Source: Sulfurihydrogenibium azorense Az-Fu1
Lineage (GTDB): Bacteria > Aquificota > Aquificia > Aquificales > Hydrogenothermaceae
Direction of reading: 5' to 3'
Length of the DNA: 64,000 nucleotides
Assembly: GCF_000021545.1 (NCBI RefSeq)
Contig: NC_012438.1
Coordinates: forward strand, 990,003-1,054,002
Under the pieces are notes generated by a model. It worked only from the letters and a program-made list of their open reading frames with translations, did no database searches and was not told where the DNA came from. Made by a program: the position numbers and the translations under genes. Of this stretch, positions 9,438 to 16,536 are shown one piece after another (the stretch's first letter is position 1; the number at the start of each line of letters is the position of its first letter).

Positions 9438-10423
9438 TGATACTTTACATCTTAAAAAGACTTCTCCAGATGATCCCTCTTATAGTAGGGATCACTTTTC
9501 TTTCTTTTGTTATCATCCAGATGGCTCCTGGAGATTACTTAGACCAGCTGAGAATGAACCCTCAAATATCTGAGTCTACAATTGAGAAACTAAAGCAAAC
9601 TTACGGATTAGACCAACCTATCCTTATTCAATACTTTAAATGGCTTTCAAATGCATTACTATTTGACCTTGGTTTTTCCTTTAGTTATAACATGCCTGTT
9701 TTAGACCTTATAAAAGATAGAGTGCCTAACACTTTATTTTTATCGATTACCTCTGGATTACTTGCGTGGCTACTAGCAGTTCCCTTAGGAATAATAGCTG
9801 CTTTAAGGCCTAACTCTATAATAGATAGGTTTATACAGGTATTCTCATTTACATTTATGTCTTTACCTTCTTTCTTTTTAGCTTTTTTACTTTTGTTTTT
9901 TGCTGTAAAGACTGGTTTACTTCCAACTGGAGGAGCTACAAGTCCGGGTTATGAAAGTATGCCTTTTTGGGAAAAGGTTTTAGATAGACTATGGCATGTT
10001 AGTCTTCCTGCTTTTGTCCTTGCAATAACTTCTTTGGCAGGGTTAGTAAGGCTTGTTAGAAGTGCAATGATTGAAGCTCTACAGTCAGAGTACGTTCTAT
10101 TTGCAAGGGCTAAAGGTTTAACTGAAAAACAGGTCGTACTAAAACATGCTTTGAGAAACGCCTTAAACCCGTTTATAACTATACTTGGTTTTGAAATAGC
10201 ATCTTTGTTATCTGGAGCTGCTTTAGTAGAGATTATTGTAAACTGGCCGGGAATGGGTATGCTTATGCTTGATGCTGTTTTATCTCAAGACTTGTACCTT
10301 GTAATGGGTGGGCTTTACATAGGTTCAATAATGCTTATTATAGGAAACCTTATAGCCGACTTACTTCTTGCAAAATTAGACCCAAGAATAAGACAGAGAG
10401 AAGTTGAAGGAATACTAAAATGA
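9437..10423 (+). CDS. ABC-type di/oligopeptide permease, DppB/OppB family
   Basis: 328 aa with six predicted membrane helices. The N-terminus is typical of the family (ILKRLLQMIPLIVGIT). The conserved cytoplasmic EAA loop reads EYVLFARAKGLTEKQV, followed by KHALRNALNP. It forms a pair with the next gene. No solute-binding protein or ATPase lies next to it, so those must be encoded elsewhere. The start codon overlaps the stop of the aminotransferase gene. The substrate (dipeptide, oligopeptide, nickel or similar) cannot be read from the sequence. Confidence 0.93.
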   Translation: MILYILKRLLQMIPLIVGITFLSFVIIQMAPGDYLDQLRMNPQISESTIEKLKQTYGLDQPILIQYFKWLSNALLFDLGFSFSYNMPVLDLIKDRVPNTLFLSITSGLLAWLLAVPLGIIAALRPNSIIDRFIQVFSFTFMSLPSFFLAFLLLFFAVKTGLLPTGGATSPGYESMPFWEKVLDRLWHVSLPAFVLAITSLAGLVRLVRSAMIEALQSEYVLFARAKGLTEKQVVLKHALRNALNPFITILGFEIASLLSGAALVEIIVNWPGMGMLMLDAVLSQDLYLVMGGLYIGSIMLIIGNLIADLLLAKLDPRIRQREVEGILK

Positions 10424-11481
10424 AGGAAGTTTTTAAATATATCAAAAAAAATAAATTTGCTTATATCTCCCTTTATATATTAGGTATATTTTACTTTTTA
10501 GCTTTGTTTGCAGACTTTATAGCACCATACCCTTACGATATTCAGCACAGAGACACTCCTTACCATCCTCCTACCCAGATTCACTTTTTTGATGAGAAGG
10601 GGAATTTTCATTTAAGACCATTTGTTTACAAGTATGACTTTGTTGACCCTGTTTTTAAAAGTTATAAAGTAAATTACGATGTAAAATACCCAGTAGAGTT
10701 TTTTGTAAGAGGACATGAGCATTACTTACTTGGTTTTATAAAAACAGATTTACATCTTTTTGGTGTAAAAGAGGGGAAGATTTTCCTTCTTGGAGCTGAT
10801 AACTTAGGAAGAGATATATTTTCAAGAATGCTTTACGCATCGAGAATATCTCTATCTATCGGTATAATAGGAGTTTTACTTTCTTTTACTATAGGAGCTG
10901 TTATAGGTGGAGTGGCTGGATACTTCGGTGGAAAAGTTGATAACATTCTTATGAGGTTGTCTGAGATAGTGATGTCTTTTCCGGGGTTTTACCTTATGCT
11001 TGCTTTAAGAGCTGTTTTTCCCATAACTTTATCTTCTGTAGAGGTGTTTTTACTTATAGTTGTGATACTGTCTTTTGTTGGTTGGGCTGGACTGGCAAGG
11101 GTTGTAAGAGGTATGGTCTTGTCTATAAGAGAGCAAGAGTATGTTTTAGCTGCAAAGTCTTACGGAGCTTCTTCTTTTAGAATAATAGCAAAACATATAC
11201 TACCAAACACTTTTTCTTACTTACTAATTGCTGCAACTTTATCAATTCCGGGATACATACTGGGAGAGAGTGCACTTAGTCTTTTAGGACTTGGAATACA
11301 AGAGCCTTACGCAAGCTGGGGTAATATGCTTTCCTCTGCAAGGAGTATAACCGCTATATCCTCTTACCCTTGGATACTTGCTCCGGGTGTTGCAATATTT
11401 TTAACAATACTGGCTTTCAATTTACTTGGAGATGCTTTAAGAGACGCCTTAGACCCAAAGCTTAAGAGGTTGATAAAATAG
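10420..11481 (+). CDS. ABC-type di/oligopeptide permease, DppC/OppC family, with large periplasmic insert
   Basis: 353 aa. TM1 (residues ~15-32) is followed by about 90 periplasmic residues before the conserved LLGADNLGRDIFSRML, longer than in plain DppC and reminiscent of YejE-like permeases. The core has the EAA-like loop EYVLAAKSYGASSFRI with KHILPNT, and the end is LGDALRDALDPKL. Start ATG 10420 overlaps the dppB-type gene by 4 bp. It is the last gene of the forward run and is followed by an unrelated orphan ORF. Confidence 0.92.
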   Translation: MKEVFKYIKKNKFAYISLYILGIFYFLALFADFIAPYPYDIQHRDTPYHPPTQIHFFDEKGNFHLRPFVYKYDFVDPVFKSYKVNYDVKYPVEFFVRGHEHYLLGFIKTDLHLFGVKEGKIFLLGADNLGRDIFSRMLYASRISLSIGIIGVLLSFTIGAVIGGVAGYFGGKVDNILMRLSEIVMSFPGFYLMLALRAVFPITLSSVEVFLLIVVILSFVGWAGLARVVRGMVLSIREQEYVLAAKSYGASSFRIIAKHILPNTFSYLLIAATLSIPGYILGESALSLLGLGIQEPYASWGNMLSSARSITAISSYPWILAPGVAIFLTILAFNLLGDALRDALDPKLKRLIK

Positions 11482-11501
11482 GTTAGATTATCTAGGAAAG
11501 T

Positions 11502-11861
11502 ATGAGTAGAAAGGGTAGTGGAGACATTCGGCTCGGTAATAATGCAGATACTTTGATAGAAGATTATAAATCTGTCCTTGAATATCCTCCTGAACTGCCC
11601 GACGCATATTCTCACCACAACTATTGGATGCTAACTGATGTAAGAGATGCCATAGAACGCTTAGGATTGAGTGAAGATGAAAGAGTAAAAGCTCTTGATA
11701 TAGAGCTCCTTAAGAGGCTCAAAAAGTACGGACCACCTGCATACAGAGAAAAAGAAAGACCTGATTACTGGTGGTGGCATCTGGACGACATCTATAAAGG
11801 CACTTATCCGGAAGAAAAACTCCCCGGTCATCTTAGAGACTGGAATAATGGCAAAAATTAA
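11502..11861 (+). CDS. Hypothetical protein of 119 aa next to the CRISPR locus
   Basis: I do not recognise this family. The protein is hydrophilic with no signal peptide or membrane segment. It has a predicted helix around DVRDAIERLGLSEDERVKALD and an aromatic-rich C-terminal part (PDYWWWHLDDI) followed by a charged tail. An AGGAAAG sits just before the ATG. It stands 20 bp after the permease gene and about 280 bp before the first CRISPR repeat. Whether it belongs to the CRISPR locus is unknown. Confidence 0.6.
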   Translation: MSRKGSGDIRLGNNADTLIEDYKSVLEYPPELPDAYSHHNYWMLTDVRDAIERLGLSEDERVKALDIELLKRLKKYGPPAYREKERPDYWWWHLDDIYKGTYPEEKLPGHLRDWNNGKN

Positions 11862-11879
11862 AGAAATACAGCTTATTAC

Positions 11880-12141
11880 AAAACTGTTATTAACTACCGA
11901 ATTGCTGTTGTCGTCCTATCGAAAATGGCAGTTTTTGAGTCTCAATTAGAAGGGGTTAATTGAGTTAATTGAGTTAAGTGATTGAAAAATAATCACTGTC
12001 GATCTCCGGGGATTTTTGCAGGATCAAAGGTCGACAGGAAAATTGCTATTTCAGTTGCATTTTTTGGAAAAGTGTACTATAATGTCTAATAGTTGATAAT
12101 AAAGGATTTGAACCTTGACAACCGAATAAGCTAAAAGAAGG
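11880..12141 (+). promoter_or_regulatory. Leader of CRISPR array 1 with promoter
   Basis: This is a non-coding AT-rich stretch directly before the first repeat. A promoter TTGCAT (12055-12060), 17 bp, TATAAT (12078-12083) points into the array. TTGACA (12115-12120) begins an element shared with the leader-like region of array 2. CTGTCGA (11996-12002) and TCGACAG (12031-12037) form a 7-bp inverted repeat. TTAATTGAG is repeated in tandem near 11957. Leader placement on the left is supported by repeat decay at the right end of the array. Confidence 0.75.
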
Positions 12142-12834
12142 GTTTTTAGAGTGCCTATAAGGAATTGAAACTCATGTAAATCTCTCAATTGTCACTTGAG
12201 AATAGCATGTTTTTAGAGTGCCTATAAGGAATTGAAACTTGCGTTCAAAATTCGCAAACTATTGAATACTACTGGTTTTTAGAGTGCCTATAAGGAATTG
12301 AAACCGCGGTTTTCAAGACTATTGAAAAAATCAATAGAGGGTTTTTAGAGTGCCTATAAGGAATTGAAACTATACTTTAGGTCTATTCCGTTTTTTTCTG
12401 TTGAAAGTTTTTAGAGTGCCTATAAGGAATTGAAACGTTGTTCTATCGGAGCTTTTAGTTCAAGCTGTACCAGTTTTTAGAGTGCCTATAAGGAATTGAA
12501 ACAAACTTCAATTAGCTGGAGTTTTAAATGGTTTAAATAGTTTTTAGAGTGCCTATAAGGAATTGAAACATTTTTGATATGTAAATTGTAATATAAGATT
12601 AGTTAGTTTTTAGAGTGCCTATGAGGAATTGAAACTTGTTGTTTCTGTGGGTTCTTTCCCTGTCCTGTTGGGTTTTTAGAGTGCCTATAAGGAATTGAAA
12701 CCGTTCAATACAGGGTCGTCGTATGCATTCTGATGCGGTTTTTAGCGTGCCTATGAGGAATTGAAACTTATTCTTGCTGGTTTGCGAGCTTCTTTAAGGA
12801 GCTCGTTTTTAGTGTACCTATGAGGAATTGAAGG
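12142..12834 (+). CRISPR. CRISPR array 1: 11 repeats of 30 bp, 10 spacers
   Basis: The repeat begins GTTTTTAGAGTGCC and ends AGGAATTGAAAC. Repeats start at 12142, 12209, 12275, 12341, 12407, 12473, 12540, 12606, 12672, 12738 and 12805. Spacers are 36-37 bp. The first seven repeats and the ninth are identical. The eighth (12606) has one change (CCTATGAGG), the tenth has two, and the last is degenerate, ending GAATTGAAGG. Decay on the right and a promoter on the left fix transcription as rightward. The ATTGAAAC end is the usual 8-nt crRNA tag of type I/III systems. No cas gene is in the window. Confidence 0.98.
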
Positions 12835-13189
12835 GATTTTTCTGAAGGTGTTGCATAAAAAAGGAAAATTTGTTATACTTTTTATAACTTTTTTAAAGAC
12901 TTTGACAAGTGAATAGGTAAAGCCCGCTTAAATTTTTGAGGAATAAAGAAATTTTGCTATTTGATATTAGGTATCATTTAGTTTTGCATCGTGAAAACAG
13001 AAAATATATTATTGTAATATTCAAGTAGTGATGCGGGTAAAAGTGGGAATATAATAGAAAATATATTTGCATTATGTGAGCTACGATGCAATTAACCTCA
13101 ATTTGCGAGCGGTTAACGAAAACAAAAACTACCTGCAAAGTAGCGTCATTACTTGATTAATGGATTTTTTTATTTTTTAAAATTAACGG
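12835..13189 (+). promoter_or_regulatory. Leader region of CRISPR array 2, with a second leader-like copy
   Basis: 355 bp without a gene. A first promoter TTGCAT (12851-12856), 17 bp, TATACT (12874-12879) is followed by TTGACAAGTGAATAGG, like the leader of array 1. It has no repeat behind it and may be a relic. A second promoter TTGCAT (12984-12989), 17 bp, TATTAT (13007-13012) is nearer to the array. Inverted repeats lie between: 9 bp (12984-12992 with 13083-13091), 14 bp with two mismatches (13021-13034 with 13143-13156) and TTAACC/GGTTAA (13092-13097, 13111-13116). Confidence 0.65.
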
Positions 13190-13412
13190 GTTTTTTCCCG
13201 ACTATGAGGGAATTGAAGTTCTATAGACACGAGCTAGCGATTGCTGGTAATCTCGTTTTTTCCCGACTATGAGGGAATTGAAGGGTATTGCCGTCTAGAA
13301 TATTTCACTCCCCACATTTGTTTTTTCCCGACTATGAGGGAATTGAAGGTGTTGTTTATTGTATACGAGATTTTTCCAGTGAAGTTTTTTCCCGACTATG
13401 AGGGAATTGAAG
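13190..13412 (+). CRISPR. CRISPR array 2, leader-proximal part: 4 repeats of 29 bp, 3 spacers
   Basis: The repeat begins GTTTTTTCCCGACTATG and ends AGGGAATTGAAG. Repeats start at 13190, 13255, 13320 and 13384 and are identical. Spacers are 36, 36 and 35 bp. The fourth repeat ends at 13412 and is followed directly by internal IS transposase sequence instead of a normal spacer. The array resumes at 15984. The 3' half of the repeat resembles that of array 1 but the 5' half differs. Confidence 0.97.
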
Positions 13413-13968
13413 GATTTTAGCAAGGCTTTTGTATGGTAAGAAGATAGAACTTGTAATAGATGGAACCATAGTGGACATAGCCAATGTAAACAGGGCGAGG
13501 ACACAGAAGATAAGGAGGGTAAGAGGGAAGGTATGGTGGGCAAAGAGGAGAAGGAAGATAGTTCGGAGAGACAATGGGAAGGTAGTGGAGTTTGAGGAGG
13601 TCAGGTATGGCATGTTGATGATGGTGTTATGTGATAGGTGGGGAAGAGTTTATGATGTGTGGATAAGCTTTGGAAGTGTGCATGAGGTTAGGGCATTTAG
13701 GGAAAGGAAGAGAAGGAGTTTATGGTTTAGGGAGCTTGTGGAGAATTGTGTGGTGTATGGTGATAGGGGTTATAGGGGTTGTGAAGGTGTGATTGTGTGT
13801 GGTAGTAGGGAGATGAGGGCAAAAAGGCAGGTAGTGGAAGGTGTTATAAGTCAGATAAAGCTTTTTAATGCTGGTAGTGGGTGGAGGACTTTAACTTGTG
13901 TGCTTGTGTATGTATATGCTTATGCTATTGGATATAGCTATTATAGGAGGGGTGAACTTGAGGTCTAA
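13413..13968 (+). pseudogene. Transposase C-terminal fragment (same IS family as 22815-23778)
   Basis: The frame is open from the CRISPR repeat boundary. It matches about residues 96-278 of the complete transposase at 22842-23678: first DDE aspartate in VIDGTIV, second in YGDRGYRG, glutamate in VEGVISQIK, and the ending YAYAIGYSYY. The first 95 residues are missing, and no start codon with a ribosome binding site exists. The stop TAA runs into the terminal repeat. Its G-rich codons (AGG, GTG) differ from those of neighbouring genes and of the intact copy, suggesting a diverged copy from another host or element lineage. Confidence 0.92.
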
Positions 13969-13983
13969 TTTCTCACCCGGCGT
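13967..13983 (-). repeat. IS right terminal inverted repeat
   Basis: Read on the minus strand it is ACGCCGGGTGAGAAATT. It matches the ends at 15831-15847, 22815-22831 and 23762-23778, all of which fit AC[GC][CT][CT]G[AG] followed by GTGAGAAATT. It marks the outer end of the transposase fragment and faces the ligase-like cargo gene. Confidence 0.85.
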
Positions 13984-14013
13984 ATTGCTTTTTATTATAA
14001 AATATTCCAAGTT

Positions 14014-15186
14014 ATGAAGCTATTATTATTGTTGTTTGGTTTGTCCTGGAGTATAACGGACAGTGCTGTTCTAATTGTTTACATATTACTCTTGATCTTT
14101 TTAAGTGTAAAAATAGGACTTAAGAATTTTCGGAACAAAGATTCAATCAATTTATTTATATTATTACTCGCTTTGTGGAGGGTAATAACCTGCTGGATAA
14201 AAGGTGTTGTGTCTATAAATATTCTTAGCAAGAATGTCAAGTTTCTTTTTGATGTTTCCCCTATTTTTGTATTTCGTTATGCCAAAGTGGAGCACCAATT
14301 TGGTTATTTATTTTACTCATTCATACTTTCCTTATCTTTAATAACTGCACTGTCTATTCTTGAGTTTTTAGGTGTTGTGGATTTAGGTTTCTTCCAGGGA
14401 GGATATTTGCAGGCTTTTCATAGAAATCATATAAAATCTGGGTTTATCTGGTCCTTAGCTAGTTTACTATCCCTAGTTTTTACAATAAAGATGAACAAAA
14501 AATTTATCATATTCGTGCCTCTCCTTGTAACAGGCTTGCTGTTTACCCAATCCCGAAGCTACTATTTGGGATTTTTGGGAACAGCCTTTATAATTCTGAT
14601 CCTTGTGGGATTTAAACGCTCTTTTAAATACTCTATGTTTGCTATTAGCTCTATAATTTTTACGTTTGGTTTAATTTATTTAATACCAGAGGTAAGAAGT
14701 AGATTTTTAAGTATATTCACGAATATACAAGCAGAGTGGAGTATTAAATGTAGGCTAATATTTTTAGAAGAAGGGCTTAAAATAGTTGAAAAGCATCCTG
14801 TATTTGGCATAGGCTTTGGTCAATGGCCTTCGTATTTTTCTCAGATAAACCAGATATATAAGTATCCTTGTCCAAACTATCATGTGCACAATATTTTCAT
14901 TCATGAGCTTGTAGAAACCGGTCTGATAGGGCTTATTTTGCTTATACTAATCCTTGTAATTATTGTTTATAAGCTTTTAAATGCTTATTTCCAATTAGAT
15001 ATAAAGAATAAATTCGGAGAAGCACTTATACTTTCTGGAATAGCTGCCATATTTAATCTGATAATAGGTGGGCTTTTTGAGCCTGATTTGGTAAAAAGTG
15101 TGGTACTTATTCCTACCTTCACGGTGCTTGGTTTTGCGCTTGCTGAAGCTGATAAATTAACCCGAGTTGCTACCTACAGGTCATGA
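14014..15186 (+). CDS. O-antigen ligase-like membrane protein (Wzy_C family)
   Basis: 390 aa with about ten hydrophobic segments. The signature region of the O-antigen ligase/polymerase family is visible: TQSRSYYLGFLG in a mid-protein helix, then GLKIVEKHPVFGIGFGQWP, with YHVHNIFIHELVETGLIGL in the large periplasmic loop. Members attach O-antigen or other glycans to lipid A core or to proteins at the periplasmic face, and the acceptor here is unknown. It is the only intact gene between the two IS fragments and so looks like transposon cargo. No glycan genes flank it. The start has no strong ribosome binding site. Confidence 0.82.
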   Translation: MKLLLLLFGLSWSITDSAVLIVYILLLIFLSVKIGLKNFRNKDSINLFILLLALWRVITCWIKGVVSINILSKNVKFLFDVSPIFVFRYAKVEHQFGYLFYSFILSLSLITALSILEFLGVVDLGFFQGGYLQAFHRNHIKSGFIWSLASLLSLVFTIKMNKKFIIFVPLLVTGLLFTQSRSYYLGFLGTAFIILILVGFKRSFKYSMFAISSIIFTFGLIYLIPEVRSRFLSIFTNIQAEWSIKCRLIFLEEGLKIVEKHPVFGIGFGQWPSYFSQINQIYKYPCPNYHVHNIFIHELVETGLIGLILLILILVIIVYKLLNAYFQLDIKNKFGEALILSGIAAIFNLIIGGLFEPDLVKSVVLIPTFTVLGFALAEADKLTRVATYRS

Positions 15187-15830
15187 CTATAACCTTAAGG
15201 TAAAACCCCTGTAAAGATTGAAAGCGAGAACAGACAGGAGGACTTTAAGAACAATACCATCCTTAGTAGGTGCATAAGGTCTCAATCCTAAAAACCTGTA
15301 AATCACACTGAAGATACTCTCTATCAGCCTTCTGGCATGCCTTTTGAAGTACTCAATCCACTCTCCCTCATACCTGTTCTCCCCAACCCTCCTCACAGGA
15401 TTTAAACATATACCTTCATTTGCCAACTCATCCTCAAAACTGTAGTCAACATACGCCCTATCCCCTATAACTTCATGACCTCTCACTCCCCAAAAGCTCA
15501 TAACAGCCAATCCTTCAAGGTCGTGCAACCTACCCTCAAGCAAGTGAACCTCTCTGAATAATCCTCTATCATCAATAAGAGCGTGTAGCTTGAATCCAAA
15601 AAAGTACTCCCTCTTGCTGGGTATATATCCTCTATATTCCTCTCCCTTTAAAACTCTTGCCCTCGGTATCCTGATATTCTCACAGACCTTTATAGGTTTG
15701 CTGTCTATGAAGTATCTCTTGGGACTCCTACCTGACAGCCCTATCTTTCTAATTATTGTCCGCAGGTAGGGTTCAAGCTTGTGTAGTCTTCGTGAGAACC
15801 TTGATAGAGAAGGTACATATGGGAACAGAT
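15187..15830 (-). pseudogene. IS982-family transposase, N-terminally truncated
   Basis: The frame is open without a stop from about 15829 down to TAG at 15187-15189. The translated fragment begins YLFPYVPSLSRFSRRLHKL and carries the IS982-like FIDSKPIKVCENIR, then FGFKLHALID, VIGDRAYVDY (second acid) and RRLIESIFSVIY (glutamate). About the first 60-80 residues are missing. It ends at the terminal repeat of the other IS at 15831, so that IS inserted into or recombined with it. Its base usage is unlike the AT-rich neighbours. Confidence 0.85.
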
Positions 15831-15983
15831 ACGCCGAGTGAGAAATTCCCTTTAAGCTAAACCTTCCATATCAATAAAAAGACAGCAGGGCTACTATAAT
15901 AGTAGCCCTAAAAACCATCGGAGGTTTTTACCATGGAAATTATACCACCTTACCTACGCATCTACCAACAAATCCTCAAAGAC
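15831..15983 (+). mobile_element. IS left end with first 17 transposase codons, cut off by a CRISPR repeat
   Basis: The terminal repeat ACGCCGAGTGAGAAATT spans 15831-15847. A perfect 21-bp palindrome at 15888-15908 (GGGCTACTAT centre-paired with ATAGTAGCCC) precedes GGAGG and ATG 15933. The peptide starts MEIIPPYLRIYQQILKD, comparable to MQLEKFYNILLKNF of the intact transposase. Codon 17 ends at 15983 and the next base is the first of a CRISPR repeat, which brings an in-frame TGA five codons later. Confidence 0.85.
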
Positions 15984-16402
15984 GTTTTTTCCCGACTATG
16001 AGGGAATTGAAGTTCTATATTTGTTATTGTTCAAAAAGACGGATATGGGTTTTTTCCCGACTATGAGGGAATTGAAGCACGCTGGATAAGAAAAGGGAAA
16101 AGGACATCAGGACGTTTTTTCCCGACTATGAGGGAATTGAAGCAGTCTTAATTATTATAAAACTGATACAGAAGATAATGTTTTTTCCCGACTATGAGGG
16201 AATTGAAGGTAAACTTTCACTTCTTCGCTTTTTGTTTCTATTAAGTTTTTTCCCGACTATGAGGGAATTGAAGTTTGACGAGAAAATTGCATCTCTCTAT
16301 ACCTCTGCGGTTTTTTCCCGACTATGAGGGAATTGAAGGTAGATAGTATTACAGTTTTGTATAAAGCCATTTTGTTTTCTCCCGACTATGAGGGAATTGA
16401 AG
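15984..16402 (+). CRISPR. CRISPR array 2, leader-distal part: 7 repeats of 29 bp, 6 spacers
   Basis: Repeats start at 15984, 16049, 16114, 16180, 16245, 16310 and 16374. The first six are identical to those at 13190-13412. The last carries one change (GTTTTCTCCC) and is followed by unique DNA, marking the trailer end. Spacers are 35-37 bp. It is clearly the continuation of the array that starts at 13190, giving 11 repeats in total. Confidence 0.97.
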
Positions 16403-16472
16403 AAAACGCGAATCTTACTTTCTTTTGAGAAAGGGATTATTCTCTCATCTTCAAAGATTATCAACTACCATC

Positions 16473-16501
16473 TTAACGAACTCAAACACTCATCGTATAA
16501 T
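16473..16501 (+). promoter_or_regulatory. Putative guaA promoter
   Basis: TTAACG (16473-16478), 17 bp, and a perfect TATAAT (16496-16501) lie 35 bp before the guaA ATG, just after the CRISPR trailer. Confidence 0.5.
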
Positions 16502-16536
16502 ATTTAGATTAAAATTTTTTAATTAGGAGTGATTTA

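Larger units (their letters stand above)
13413..15983 (+). mobile_element. 2,571-bp IS/cargo block occupying one spacer position of CRISPR array 2
   Basis: The block is bounded on both sides by intact array-2 repeats with no extra bases. In order it holds the 3' part of an IS with its right terminal repeat, an O-antigen-ligase-like gene, an IS982-type relic on the opposite strand, and the left terminal repeat plus 5' part of the same IS family. The IS ends face inward and both outer borders lie inside transposase genes, so this is not a simple IS insertion. About 78 transposase codons (model codons 18-95) are absent. It looks like a linearised IS-plus-cargo circle or a slice between two IS copies. 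Confidence 0.85.

Noticed and set aside
12239-12340. Shared CTATTGAA in spacers 2 and 3 of array 1
   Set aside because: Only eight bases. This is compatible with chance in AT-rich DNA, and the rest of the spacers differ.
12768-12804. Palindromic GAGCT...AGCTC within spacer 10 of array 1
   Set aside because: Spacer sequence is foreign-derived and a short palindrome there needs no special explanation.
12835-13189. tracrRNA-like anti-repeat near array 2
   Set aside because: I found no stretch complementary to either repeat, and repeat form and tags fit type I/III systems that use no tracrRNA.
13295-13613. Two antisense reading frames of 82-85 codons over the CRISPR repeats and transposase fragment
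   Set aside because: They span CRISPR repeats and the complement of a clear transposase frame, and have no ribosome binding site or family features.
16403-16536. Purine riboswitch in front of guaA
   Set aside because: No conserved purine-aptamer helices or loop sequences are visible. Only a promoter and ribosome binding site are seen.
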